Assembly (NCBI GenBank): GCA_023212695.1
Contig: JALCCG010000068.1
Location: 24,758 to 88,757 of the forward strand
From: Sporisorium sorghi
Lineage: Eukaryota; Basidiomycota; Ustilaginomycetes; Ustilaginales; Ustilaginaceae
Length of the DNA: 64,000 nucleotides
Direction of reading: 5' to 3'
The notes under the pieces are model-generated. The model was not told where the DNA came from. It was given only the letters and a program-made list of their open reading frames with translations, and did no database searches. Positions 30,701 to 40,400 of this stretch are shown piece by piece (the first letter of the stretch is position 1; each line of letters begins with the position of its first letter). The position numbers were made by a program, and so were the translations under genes.

Positions 30701-30981
30701 AAGCAGCGCCTTTTCAGCCGTACGAGCACCCGCCCGTGCCGAGAACGGGACCGAATCTCAGCTCGAGCGCGTACTTGTCGTACCAGCACCATCAGCAGCA
30801 ACAGCAGAGTCCGAACGGGGCTGCGGGGGCGGGCAGGCAGGTCAGTGGGGATCGGTCTGGTGGTGCTGGCGGTGGTGGAGGGGGTGGTGGGAACGGGGCC
30901 AGTGGGAACGGGGGGAGCGGCTCGCCGGCGTCGGAGAGCAAGATGGCACGGTTCAAGCGGAGGATCTCGCATGCTATGTGA
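27724..30981 (+). CDS. DMA1: DMA1/CHFR-type FHA-RING E3 ubiquitin ligase
   Basis: This 1085-residue protein starts at ATG 27724. A Ser/Thr/Pro/Ala-rich N terminus precedes an FHA domain at about 318-465, whose phosphothreonine-binding motifs are visible (VGRF, VSRGHAEIW, DTKSSSGTFLNHIRLSGPN). A Gly-rich insertion of about 50 residues splits early FHA strands. A RING follows at about 525-566 (C525-CI-C, APCSHVFHYKCIRPLL, CPLC). Yeast Dma1/2 and S. pombe Dma1 act in the spindle-position checkpoint, septin function and mitotic exit. The roughly 520-residue low-complexity C-terminal extension is far longer than in yeasts. It ends in a poly-Gly stretch and a basic KMARFKRRISHAM tail. The FHA-then-RING order is diagnostic. 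Confidence 0.92.
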   Translation: MSSRPSDNNNLSTTQSLSDASSPQRLPFHARFGRRPRTSTSNTNQASFAASTSNLLSPSASGSTFSNLIRSSSSSQVNLHSPLGEPQTRPSRFSLQTRVTSPNLDRIPQGASTENSASMTTTNASSGGGSALGRMFRRYSQNGASRSESQRPATRDRDSFNMPRNTSSSALDRDTGSPMPVSTNSAAASPSIPRSGSQGVGESSAAMAGSRTLASPSSVSAVASPASPSPAVATGAPTTANAQTSSDDAANTASRLGATLPEASAAEPASAAAGGSASPAGSRPLNGMHRIRLVPHLEATRSLHFEPIERDLKEGANAVKVGRFTDRQPSHRDPVASTLARVANEANSSGEFGSTSQVLSSRGQPGARGGAIPISGSHGGGGRIDSARIAFKSKVVSRGHAEIWCEPGGKFFIRDTKSSSGTFLNHIRLSGPNLESKPFAIKDGDVVQLGVDYQGGTEEIYRCVKMRVELNRGWQREANQFNVNALRQLRALQGTPLSPPTTEDKGKAASAALPTNRQSVSVTDCCICLFSVTVCQALFIAPCSHVFHYKCIRPLLNLHHPGFSCPLCRTFADLDADVEEDEAWQEALMQEAAAAEARLAQGKQPLEVGTPAVELDAPISAGVPPTLTTVLLNGAASGGETASPTGAASSRLPLGTPASPLVADLQAGNAVTANGAAARGTAALSRRKNDWARPDTAVGSSAGPLGGDETFALGDGAAEGAGLSGELGEMVIAVRLLNEDAAAGADATALFHRAGHGASETGSPIRRGSGPIAIGGSERTLHAHRATPSSSSMAAPAALGSLEEGWPAVGASGGFSPGLDESGTPLNSTFLSTLAEAPHAAAATTTLSPSSARDFPPGRSAPAQTVVPALAPATSRVRLGERGAREVHVSENRGERAKRSSDGGDDVDTAEEEMGVPPFGLASGAGQGKGKAKLDAKPLTMTADLTLAGDAVKLPLKVNEHASPASASVVKSRGRSRSRGGRDAGPSDSDDQEAAPFQPYEHPPVPRTGPNLSSSAYLSYQHHQQQQQSPNGAAGAGRQVSGDRSGGAGGGGGGGGNGASGNGGSGSPASESKMARFKRRISHAM

Positions 30982-31587
30982 CGAGGGAGGAGTGTCGAAT
31001 GTTTTGCATCGTTGTCCTGCGCTGTATGGCGAGTGCTGTGTTGTGTGTCCTGTGTCCTGTGTGGTGTGTTGAGGTTGAGGTTGAATGTGAACTCGTCGAT
31101 GGACACATTCCGTTCGTGTTTCCGCTTCACACAATCACCCGCAGCCAGCGTGGTATGACGCCATCGCCTTCACCATCCCTGCCCGAACCCCGTGAGCACG
31201 CCTGTCCCTCCCCATCCCCAACTGCCTCCTTCCACCTCGTCCACCAGACAACTCACCGCCGGTGCAACGAGCCACGCCAGCCAGCCGACCACACGTCGAC
31301 AAACCTAGGTCCATCGACAGCCGGCTCCACTGCTTCTCTTCATCCGTGCACACTCAAAGCGGACGACCAACCCATGGCGGAGAATGCGACGTAGATTGCG
31401 TATGCGGGACAAACCGGGAAATGAATGCAGAGACAAACGATGAAAACAGACAACGGGCCGTGTGAATGACCGCTGCGAACGAACGAGGAGATGCAATGCG
31501 AGTATGTGTGCGTGTGCGCGGGTGATCGAGGTATACTGGTGTGTGCTGCTGCTGCTGATATCAAGAATCAAGTGTGGCATTCGCTTT
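30982..31587. other. Convergent 3' intergenic, DMA1 and the Ariadne ligase
   Basis: No gene supported. It must hold the 3'UTRs and poly(A) sites of both genes. Short TGTG and AC-rich patches only. Confidence 0.5.
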
Positions 31588-33165
31588 TCAAAAGCTAACA
31601 TTCCACTGCCACCTGTCCTCCTGGAACCCTTCCGCCGTATCGGACAGCAAGATGCCCCTGCGCTTCTGCACGTACACCGTGAGATCCGTCACCTTCTGGC
31701 GCAGCTCTGGGATCGTCTTGGGCTCGATGGGCTTCTCCAACTGCTCAGACAGATCCTCGACCGCCTTCTCGAGGTCGCGCTGGTTGTCCTCGAACAGATC
31801 GGTCATGTTGTCGCGCGCAAGGTAGTACGCCATGCAGTAGGTCCACTTGAGCGTCATGCGGCATTCCGTCAACGTGTCGACCGCCTTCTTGAGGAACTGC
31901 ACCTCGATCCACGTGAGCCCGGACGTGACCTGCATCTCTTCCATCTTCTTCTCGGTGCGGCCGTACAGATCGCGGTCCAGTTTAGCCGACTGCTCGTGGT
32001 TGGCGAATCGATTGAAGTAGTGCAGGTAGCGCTGCAGCGATGCGCGCGACTTGGCCTGCGAATCGCGCGCCTCAGCTCCACTCTTTTCATCGTAGCGGTT
32101 GCAGTTGTACCACGAGTTGCCGTGCTCGGTCCACGGCCCGGCGCATATCCAGCACCACTCGTATTTGCACTTGCGGCAGGTCATGTGATTGCACCCGCCG
32201 TTCTTTTCGATGGTAGAGGTGCACTTGGGACACTCCTTCGTGTTGGCCGAGATCCAGTTGGCCGTCTCGCTGTCGTCTTCGCACTTCTTGAGCCACATCT
32301 TGGCGATGGGACAGATGGCCGGTGCATGGGCGGCATTGCCACATCCAAAGCAGAACGGGTGGCCGCAGTCGCACGCGACCGAGGGCACCACCTTGTTGAG
32401 CATCTTGTTCGAGACGTGGCATTCGACCGCCAGCTCGCAGTTGGGAGCAGGACACCAGCGCAGGATGTTGCTGTCGTCCACGTAGGTGCGGTTGAGCAGG
32501 ATCTTGTAGCGTTCAAACACTTTGGGCTCCACGACCAGCCCGACGGTGCATTCGTCGACAACGAGGTTGCACTTTTCGCGCATGCACTGCACTCGCCTCG
32601 ATTCGCCTTCCGCCTGGATCTTTTGCTCGAGGTATTGCTGGTAGCAGTCGCGACAGTAGCGGTGGCCACAGGCTAGTGCCAAGGTCTCCATCTTTCCTCC
32701 AGGCATGTCGTCGGAGCCCATGAAGCAGATCTCGCAGGTGAAATCGGCAAGGCGCTGGAGCTTGGGCCGTGATGGATCCTCGTGGACGCCTGCTTCGAGG
32801 TTGACTTGCTCGGGTGCGTCCATGTACCGTTCGATGAGACGCTCCTTGTTCCAGCCAAAGTGGCGGAGCAGGATGGCGGCGTCGGTATCCTTGATCATGA
32901 ACATGCTTGCGACGTGCTCGACCTCCTTTTGCTGCGCCTCCTCGATGGAAGCGACGGTATGTGATTTGTACTCGACCTCGTAGCTCTTTGAGCGTTCGAC
33001 GGCGGGGTCGGCAGCTGCAAAGGCATCGTCGGCCACGCCAAAGCCAAGCTCTTCATCCTCCTCTTCGGAGTCGTCGGCGGTGCCATCGTAGCCGTACGTC
33101 GAATCCTCGTCCATGGTATCCTCGACATCGTCGTCGAGGAGGTATTCGTCGCTGAGGTCTGACAT
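31588..33165 (-). CDS. HEL1: Ariadne-type RBR E3 ubiquitin ligase (ARIH1/HEL1 family)
   Basis: This 525-residue protein starts at ATG 33165. The frame extends to 33243 only via TTG. The N terminus is acidic. A UBA-like helical region (AAILLRHFGWNKERLIERYM) precedes RING1 (CEICFMGSDDMPGG, LACGHRYCRDCYQQYL), an IBR domain (RWCPAPNCELAVEC, CDCGHPFCFGCG), and RING2 (ECPKCTSTIEKNGGCNHMTC, WCWICAGPW). Cys325 in KNGGCNHM is the expected thioester-forming catalytic residue, and the following H-M-T-C pattern is intact. The helical C-terminal Ariadne domain is complete (YCMAYYLARDNMTDLFEDNQ). In humans ARIH1 works with neddylated cullins. Yeast Hel1 targets excess histones. Length and order match the family. 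Confidence 0.93.
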   Translation of the reverse strand: MSDLSDEYLLDDDVEDTMDEDSTYGYDGTADDSEEEDEELGFGVADDAFAAADPAVERSKSYEVEYKSHTVASIEEAQQKEVEHVASMFMIKDTDAAILLRHFGWNKERLIERYMDAPEQVNLEAGVHEDPSRPKLQRLADFTCEICFMGSDDMPGGKMETLALACGHRYCRDCYQQYLEQKIQAEGESRRVQCMREKCNLVVDECTVGLVVEPKVFERYKILLNRTYVDDSNILRWCPAPNCELAVECHVSNKMLNKVVPSVACDCGHPFCFGCGNAAHAPAICPIAKMWLKKCEDDSETANWISANTKECPKCTSTIEKNGGCNHMTCRKCKYEWCWICAGPWTEHGNSWYNCNRYDEKSGAEARDSQAKSRASLQRYLHYFNRFANHEQSAKLDRDLYGRTEKKMEEMQVTSGLTWIEVQFLKKAVDTLTECRMTLKWTYCMAYYLARDNMTDLFEDNQRDLEKAVEDLSEQLEKPIEPKTIPELRQKVTDLTVYVQKRRGILLSDTAEGFQEDRWQWNVSF

Positions 33166-34084
33166 GGCGGCGTATGAATGCGGTGTGTTGACGGGGAAAG
33201 AAGGTGCTGATGAGACGAGGATCGGTGAGGAAGCGCGTGGCAAGAGGTCAAGTGGCGACGCTGATCCTCGTCACGGATGAAGCGCTGCTGCGATCCTGCT
33301 GCTAGACTTGCCGTGATGAGACCAGTCGACCAGAGGGGTGAATGCGCGGCTATGGGCTGGATCTTGCCAACGACAGCAGATGCACTTGGAGGTTGAATGC
33401 TGAGTCGATCACTGATTGATAGGCCCGTTCAGTCGCGAGGATCGAAATGAGGGTGGGTTGAAACGGTCGACGCTGCCAGCCAGAAAATGAAAAAGTGCAG
33501 AAGATCCGTTGCCCCTTCCGAAGCTGCCGCAGTAAGCTAGTGGATGCGCAGTAACCGGGGATGCTAGATGCTAATCGCGCTGACGGGGGTGGCAATGAGT
33601 GGGTGGCAGGAGCAACTTGAGAATGCTTTGACGATGCTATGCTGAGCCGAGCTCGATGCTATTCGGAGATGCAGATTGAGAAAATGCTGAGTCGTAGAAG
33701 AGATGTGAAGAGAGATGAGGGTAGAGAAGACAGATGTGCAAAGGGCGCAAAGGTGGTCAAGTGAGCGTGCAGGCATGCGGCGTCATGATTCACTTGAACG
33801 GCTTTATCGTAGCCTGACTGAGCTGCCACCCACTCAATTTCGCCAACTGCTCAGCACTCTCTCCCGGACCTACGCTCACTCAAAGGAGCAGCCCGCAAGC
33901 GAGAGAGCTCGCTTCAAGTGGAGCTGTTCGTAAATAAATAAATAAAAAAACGTATATTTGTTAGGTCACGCTATCTCACCCACAAGCAATAAAAAAGAGA
34001 AACGTGAAAAATCGGGCGTATCTGTCCCCGATAATTGGCTTTGAGTTTTGCCGCGGCGCTGCGTTTTCTCGGAAAGTTTGTTTG

Positions 34085-34108
34085 TTTTTTTTTTTTTTTT
34101 TTTTTTTT
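34085..34108. repeat. Poly(T) tract, 24 nt
   Basis: Uninterrupted homopolymer in the divergent promoter region. Confidence 0.95.
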
Positions 34109-34800
34109 GACAGCTCTTGCTAGACGAGCAAGACCGTTACACCCGCCGCAATCCCCCTGTGTCACGTCATCCCGAGTCACAAACGTGCAAGTGCAGCTTC
34201 ATATTGAGGATATGCCCACATCGCCTTGGTTACACACACAGGAGAGAGTCGAATTGATCGAGAAGTCATTCAGGAACAGTCGTCCCGAAAGGAAGCTGGC
34301 CAGGTCGTGGTTCGATACGCAACCGACCGGACACAAAAAAAAATCTACCCAACCATGGGACCGCCCAGCTTAGAGAGGATCGGCGTCCGAAAGATTTCCC
34401 TAGTGCAGGAAAAATTTTGCACCAGACGACCGACCCGCCCGTCAAACAACGCCTCCCACCTTTCTCATTGGACCGCTATGTCGTGCTTGCCCACCGGCAT
34501 AACGTAAAAGCTGCCCAGACTGTCGTCGTCGACGCTTGATGCAATGCGCAGATGCTTTCTCATTCGTTCGTTGTCCCTCTCATGCGTCGTATGGCGCCAT
34601 GGTGCGAAATTCGAAGTTCTAGGCGTTGCTTGAATACATGTGGCCCTGGCCGACTTGCGATTGCCATGTGGTGGCTAGTGGTAGCGGATGCGCTAGATTC
34701 CGTGATTGGAGACAGTTTTGCTGATCAAGATGGGCAGATTTCCTTCTTGCCCGTTTGTGATTGACTCGCCCCAGGATGCACAACCGGAGTGCGCACGACC

Positions 34801-34808
34801 CATATAAC
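34801..34808 (+). promoter_or_regulatory. Candidate TATA box of the permease gene
   Basis: CATATAAC lies 126 bp upstream of the permease ATG and is followed by C/T-rich sequence. The position and sequence fit a fungal TATA element, but no other evidence supports it. Confidence 0.35.
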
Positions 34809-34933
34809 CCCGAACTCTTCTCGAGGGCCTTCCCTCCCCCACTCCCACCACCCTCTACCTACTTTCCTATTCACACTCTCCAAGGATCTGCCACTGTCCC
34901 CAGTGTCAGGAGGAGAGATCGGCCCTTGCAACC

Positions 34934-36658
34934 ATGTCTTCCACCAAGCAGTCCTTCGAGGGCGATGCAATCGCCACGGTCTCCAAGTCCTACCCCGTAG
35001 CGGCTGACGCCGCAGGCGTCAGCGCATCCGAAGGCGAGGCCTCCAAGACCGCATCCCTCAACGGCGACGATGGCAAGTCGAACCGCAACACCAAATCTCC
35101 CTTCGAGGTGCCCGTCGGCGAAGCCGGCGTTGGCGCCGTTTCGCGTAAGCTCTCCAGCCGTCATATCCAAATGATTGGTATTGGAGGCGGTATCGGCACC
35201 GGTCTGTTCGTCGGATCCGGCATCGCGCTAGCGAATGCCGGACCCGTTGGTGTGCTCCTCGCCTACATCATTACGGGCATGATGATCTTCGGCGTCATGG
35301 AAGGTCTCGCCGAAATGTCATCCTACCTCCCAGTATCCGGCTCGTTTATGCACTTCGCCAGTCGTTTCGTGGACCCCTCCCTCGGAATGGCATTGGGTTG
35401 GAACTACTGGTGGTGCTACGCTATCGGGTGGGCTTCGGAGCTTTCGGCCGCGTCAGCGGTCATCGGTTATTGGAACGCCGATATCAACATCGCTGCCTGG
35501 ATTTCGATAATGATGGCCATAGGTGCCCTCCTCAATTTCGCAGGAGTCAACATCTATGGCGAGTCCGAAGTCGTTACCTCCACGATCAAGCTGCTCGCTT
35601 TCGTCGTTCTAATCATTTTTGGACTCGTGATTGACCTTGGAGGAGGTCCCAAACACGACCGCCTCGGGTTCCGCTACTGGAAGGACCCTGGCGCCTTCAA
35701 CCAGTACAACGGCATCGATGGCGCCGAGGGGCGCTTCCTCGGATTCTTCAGTGCCTTCTTAAGTTCGGCCTTTACCTACATCGGTACGGAAACAGTGGTT
35801 CTCGCGGCGGCGGAAGCAACGAACCCATCGACGCAGATCCCCAAAGCCGCTCGCCGCGTGCTGTACCGCATCGCGTTCTTCTACATCCTCGGCATCGCGA
35901 TCATGGGCCTGATCGTGCCGTACAACGACCCGGGGCTCAAGAGCGACGGCTCGTACACCGGTGCATCACCCTGGATTGTCGCCATGACCAATGCGGGTGT
36001 GCACGTGCTCCCGCACATCTTCAACGCCGTGGTGCTCATCAGCGCATTTTCCGCCGGCTCGTCGTATGTCTACGTGGCGAGTCGTACGCTGTATGCGCTT
36101 GCGCTGGACCGACAGGCGCCCGCAGTGTTTAGGCGGGTGGACAGGCGCGGGATCCCGTACGTGGCCGTGCTGGGCTCGTGGCTCGTCGGCGCGCTGGCGT
36201 ACCTCGGCATCTCTTCCGGTGGAGCGACGGTGTTCTCGTGGCTCTCGGCACTATCGGCGGTCGCGGGGCTGTTCGCGTGGGCCACGTGCTGCTACGCCTA
36301 CCTTAGGTTCAGGAAGGCATACACGATCCAAGGGTACGACCACGCCGTGCTCCCGTACAGGGCCAGACTGCAACCCTACGCGAGCTGGTTCAGCATCGTC
36401 ATGTGCGCGATTGTTATCGTGTTGAGCGGCTGGAGCGTTTTCTTGAACGGCAACTTTACCGCTTCCGGGTTTTTGACCAACTACTTGGGCATTCCGGTCT
36501 TCTTTGTGCCTTGGATCGGCTGGAAGCTCTGGCACAAGACCAAGGTCGTCAAGCTCGCCGAGGTCGATCTGGATTCAGGCAGGCTGAGAAAGGAGGACGA
36601 AGCGCCCGAGAAGGTCCCCACGACACCCTGGGGCAAGTTCGTCGCTTGGCTGTTCTAA
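34934..36658 (+). CDS. Amino-acid permease (APC superfamily, fungal YAT/AAT type)
   Basis: This 574-residue plasma-membrane transporter for proton-coupled amino-acid uptake starts at ATG 34934. After a cytosolic N terminus of about 70 residues, the first helix carries the APC signature IGIGGGIGTGLFVGSG. About twelve helices follow, with family blocks such as EMSSYLPVSGSFMHFASRFV, ALGWNYWWCYAIGWASELSA, TYIGTETVVLAAAEATNPST, AARRVLYRIAFFYILGI and SSYVYVASRTLYALALDRQA. The C-terminal tail is short and charged. Substrate cannot be read from sequence. Base and codon choice in the first half looks less GC-biased than the neighbours, an impression I could not quantify. The gene stands alone between long intergenic regions. 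Confidence 0.93.
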   Translation: MSSTKQSFEGDAIATVSKSYPVAADAAGVSASEGEASKTASLNGDDGKSNRNTKSPFEVPVGEAGVGAVSRKLSSRHIQMIGIGGGIGTGLFVGSGIALANAGPVGVLLAYIITGMMIFGVMEGLAEMSSYLPVSGSFMHFASRFVDPSLGMALGWNYWWCYAIGWASELSAASAVIGYWNADINIAAWISIMMAIGALLNFAGVNIYGESEVVTSTIKLLAFVVLIIFGLVIDLGGGPKHDRLGFRYWKDPGAFNQYNGIDGAEGRFLGFFSAFLSSAFTYIGTETVVLAAAEATNPSTQIPKAARRVLYRIAFFYILGIAIMGLIVPYNDPGLKSDGSYTGASPWIVAMTNAGVHVLPHIFNAVVLISAFSAGSSYVYVASRTLYALALDRQAPAVFRRVDRRGIPYVAVLGSWLVGALAYLGISSGGATVFSWLSALSAVAGLFAWATCCYAYLRFRKAYTIQGYDHAVLPYRARLQPYASWFSIVMCAIVIVLSGWSVFLNGNFTASGFLTNYLGIPVFFVPWIGWKLWHKTKVVKLAEVDLDSGRLRKEDEAPEKVPTTPWGKFVAWLF

Positions 36659-37413
36659 GACGTTTTGGATGGCGTTCGAGACCTGGATTGCAAAGATACC
36701 ACCGCACTCCTACCGCATCGCATTCGTCACCGAACCTCGCTTTTCTTTATCGATTGTATATTACTACTTACTTTGCAACAAAAGGTCTTGTTGTTAGATG
36801 TAGAACAGAATGGTGTGATCTGGAAAGTAAGCTGAACGAACGTGAGCGCTCAATCAGATGACATGATATAGCCGTGGTAGGATACGGAGGTGGAGAGGAT
36901 GAGTAGGTCGGATCGCTCTTCATGGTGCCGAGGATGATGGTGCTGGTGAGATGGTGAGGGTGGTGGTGGTGGTTGAAGAACAAGAACCCGCACGCCGATC
37001 CCAGGGCTGCTGTGACGAGAAACGAAAAAATTTCTCCCTTAATCCAGCCAAAGTGGGCGAAGAAAAGTGTGTCAACCGCTCCCACCAACAGCAAGACTGG
37101 TCAACTGCACTGTGTGTGTTGTGGGCTGCATGTCATCCTGCAGCTCTCTGAATGGTTCGCATTTGCTGGCACGTCTCTGCTGAGCGAGGTGGCCGAGCCC
37201 AGATCGAGCATGGAGGGCTACGTCGTGCAAAAAGGTGATGATGTGTGTCGACCGCGGATATCGCGTTCGCCGCGCACGGGTCTGACGACGACGGTCTCTA
37301 AGCACGCAAGTCTTCGGGACCGCTCGCGCTCTGACGCACGACTCCATTCAGACGCCTCTCGCTTTTCGCACTTTCGGACGAACCACAATCAAATTCCGCC
37401 AGCACACGACGGC
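36659..37413. other. Convergent 3' intergenic, permease and CSC1-like gene
   Basis: 755 bp without a supported gene. A GGT-rich imperfect repeat lies at about 36940-36975. The long plus-strand frame entering from about 36973 continues antisense through CSC1 and is a shadow. Confidence 0.5.
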
Positions 37414-40400
37414 CTAATCATGATACGAACTCACGCCCGGCACGCCGCTGACCTTCCTCCGCCTGTGCCCGCCCCTCCGCGTCGCAGTCCTATGAATGTA
37501 CACACCCTCTTCCGCCTCATCATCATCGCCTCCCTCCTCAGCCCCACCTTCTCCCTGCTCACCCTCCACCCTGGCCGCGCGAAGGTGCGACCGCGCCGGG
37601 GCGACCGCGTATCCACCACTGAGCGCCTCGCCCACCGCCGCAGACGAGCTCGACCCCTGCGGACCAGAGACGCCGTCAGACCAGACGCCAAAGTCTGGCT
37701 CTGCGTCCTGTGCAGGTGCGGGTGCAGGCGACGGATCGCGATCCACCGAGGTCTCATCTCCAAAGTGCCTCTGTGCGCTACTCGGCGAGGCGTGGCGCGG
37801 ACGCGGGCCGGACATGAGGCTCGACTTGCGCTTTCTGAGCGACAGGATCAGCGGTTCCGCCTTCGACAGCGCCCGCGCCCTTATCCTTGCCGCTGCCGAG
37901 CCGCCCTCCGCCACCCGGGCGTCTCCTCCGCGCAGCGGTGCACCCAGCGCGGACGTCGTTGCGGACGCCGTGCCCGTCGCGCCCGCCTCCAGGTCGTCCG
38001 GAGCCGTGACGTCCTCCCCGCCCTCCTTGAGCCTCTGCACCGGAACGGGCAGCCACAGCTCGGGCAAGATGCCCGTAATCGCCGGATGGCCGTACCGCCT
38101 TCGGCCCGTGTTGAGCACGCCAGGGTAGTAGCCCGCTCCAGGGGGCTCGCGGTAGTCGGTCTTGGTGTCGCGCTGCGCCACGAACAGCGTCTCGTCCTGC
38201 TCGTCGTGGCTGTAGCGCGCCAGGGCGAGCTTGGTGAACTCCGGATCGATCTTGTGCGATGGATCGAGCGACAGCAGCTGCTTGCTCCGGCTCCCGCTCG
38301 GCGTCATGCTCCCGGACTTGCCACCACTACTACCGCCATTCCCCACCGCACTCACCGCCGATGGATCCGTACTCACCACGCCCTCGCCACCCGCCACTTC
38401 GGCGCGCGCCAAGCTCGGCGGCCCATTCTGCGCCAGCTCCGCCACGCCCGGATCCACTTCCCTCTCCTTCAGCACCTCCACCACACTACTCAGATTCACA
38501 TGATGCGTCAACGGCCCGAACGTCGTCTCCAAATGCCCGTTGAACCAGAACGTAAATACGATCAGCGGCAGCAACCCGGAGCTCATCCACAGCTCCTTGC
38601 GCACGCTGAACAGCGAAAACTGGAAAATGTGGAACAGCACCAACGCCCAAATGCACCGCGAGGCCGAAATGGGCCACGCTTGACCCTGCGACTCGTACGG
38701 CTTGTAGAAGACGTAGAGCAGCTTGTACTTGTTGACGACGTAGGCGATGCCAAAGTAGATCGCGCCGAAGATGACGATGAGCGGCGAGACGATCGAGTAG
38801 AGGATGCAGAGTGTGAAGATGAGCAGCGCTTGTGGGTAGACGTTGCCCATGGCGAGGGTGGGGGGAGCGTTGAGTTCGGCAAACTCGCGCGGGGTGCGGG
38901 TCAGGAAGAGCCGGTAGAATCCGCGCAGGATGAGCGTGGGCAGTTGGAGCAGCTGCAGCGGCTGCAGCGCTATGCCCTGCAGGATCACGTAGGAGAGCGA
39001 GAAGAAGCGTGCTTTGGGCAGCGAGGCGGCGAACTTGTCGATGACGCGCATCGGGTTCTCGGCGAGCTCCTGCAGCACTCCCCATGCGGTGGTGGCAATC
39101 AAAAAGATAAACACCACCGAGACCATGAGGAAGAGGTAGTACTTTTTGAGTAAGCTGTACTCGACCAGACTCCTCGCCTTCAAGCCCTGCAGGTACGACG
39201 AGTACTCGAGCACGAGCGGCAGAAGAGCATTGAACCCGATGACCACCAACGAGGGCAGGTTGTTCTGCACCAATGCCCGCAGCCGCTGATCCGTATCGAG
39301 CAGCCTGTCGAGCCAAGGGGCGTACTTCTTGATCGCGCCCGGCGAGACGAAACTCGCCAGAAACACCAGAGGCGGGATGTAGAACACGAGGACAGCAATC
39401 ATAAAGATGGAGACGAGCACCTGCCGCACCCTGCGGTCGTTGTTGGAGAGGTCGATGTTGGACCAGATGATGTCCCTCGGTTCTTGCGCCATCGAGGTGG
39501 CGCAGTAGGCAGGCGTGGGATAGTGCACCGTCTGAGAGGCAATCTGGGCGCTGGCGGCATTTTCGAAAGTGACAAATCCAACATTGCCACCAGGGAAACG
39601 GCCGACTTTGCGTCGGCGTCGCACTGCACGGTCGACGGCGTTGAACTGACGCGTAAGCTCGTCGATGGCATCCACTTTTTCGCTGAAAGGGTTCCACCAC
39701 TGCTTGCGCATGGTCGGACGAGGGCGGTGCGTGCGGATCGTGTCGGCACCGTTGAAGACGTGGTCGGACTCGATGTGGCCGAGAAGACGGCTGCTCTCCG
39801 GGTCGTCTCTCGATTCGCGTCGAGTGCGATCCTCATCGACACTGACTCTGACCAGATCATCCGTGACATCTGACGACGCAAGGTCCTCGTGGTTGGCGCC
39901 TGCCGCAAGAAGCATGATCTTTTCTGGATCATAGCCTTCAGCGTCGGTTGGGTTGCCAAGCCATCGCACCCACGTCTTTTCGAGCTGCTGGAGCGCCTTG
40001 GATCGCTGATTGAGCAGACGCGAGAGACCCTCGGTGTTGCGCACGACCGCAGTGGACTCGACGGGCATGTCCATATTCTCGAAATACTCTGCCAGCGCCT
40101 TTTCGTCGCGCAGATGGGCGGGGAGGTCGCGGATTTCGACGGTGCGCGCAGGGATGGATTCGAGGATCTCGAGGATGTAGAGCTGGCGCGAGCGGACAAA
40201 GCGCTGGTAGTTGACCCAGATGGCGCGCATGGCGAGTAAGGTGACGAGGTAGGTGGAGAGGAGATGCGTGGCATGGTAGAGCTGCGCCTGTGCAGGCTTG
40301 GCGGGCAGCGGCAGTTGCGGCAACGGCTCCTGTGGTGGATCGTGCTTGTTCTTCAGCGTGTTGAAGAGAAGCTGGGTCCAAATGCCAGTGACGGTGTCCC

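Larger units (their letters stand above)
33166..34933. promoter_or_regulatory. Long divergent intergenic region, Ariadne ligase and amino-acid permease
   Basis: 1.77 kb without a supportable gene. It holds a TAAA-type tandem at about 33931-33951, a T run of 24 at 34085-34108, and a candidate TATA element at 34801 (listed separately). The large size fits a regulated permease promoter. Confidence 0.45.

Noticed and set aside
36973..39153. 726-residue plus-strand frame
   Set aside because: Runs antisense through the CSC1-like gene and shows no motifs, whereas the CSC1 translation has clear channel-family blocks and membrane helices.
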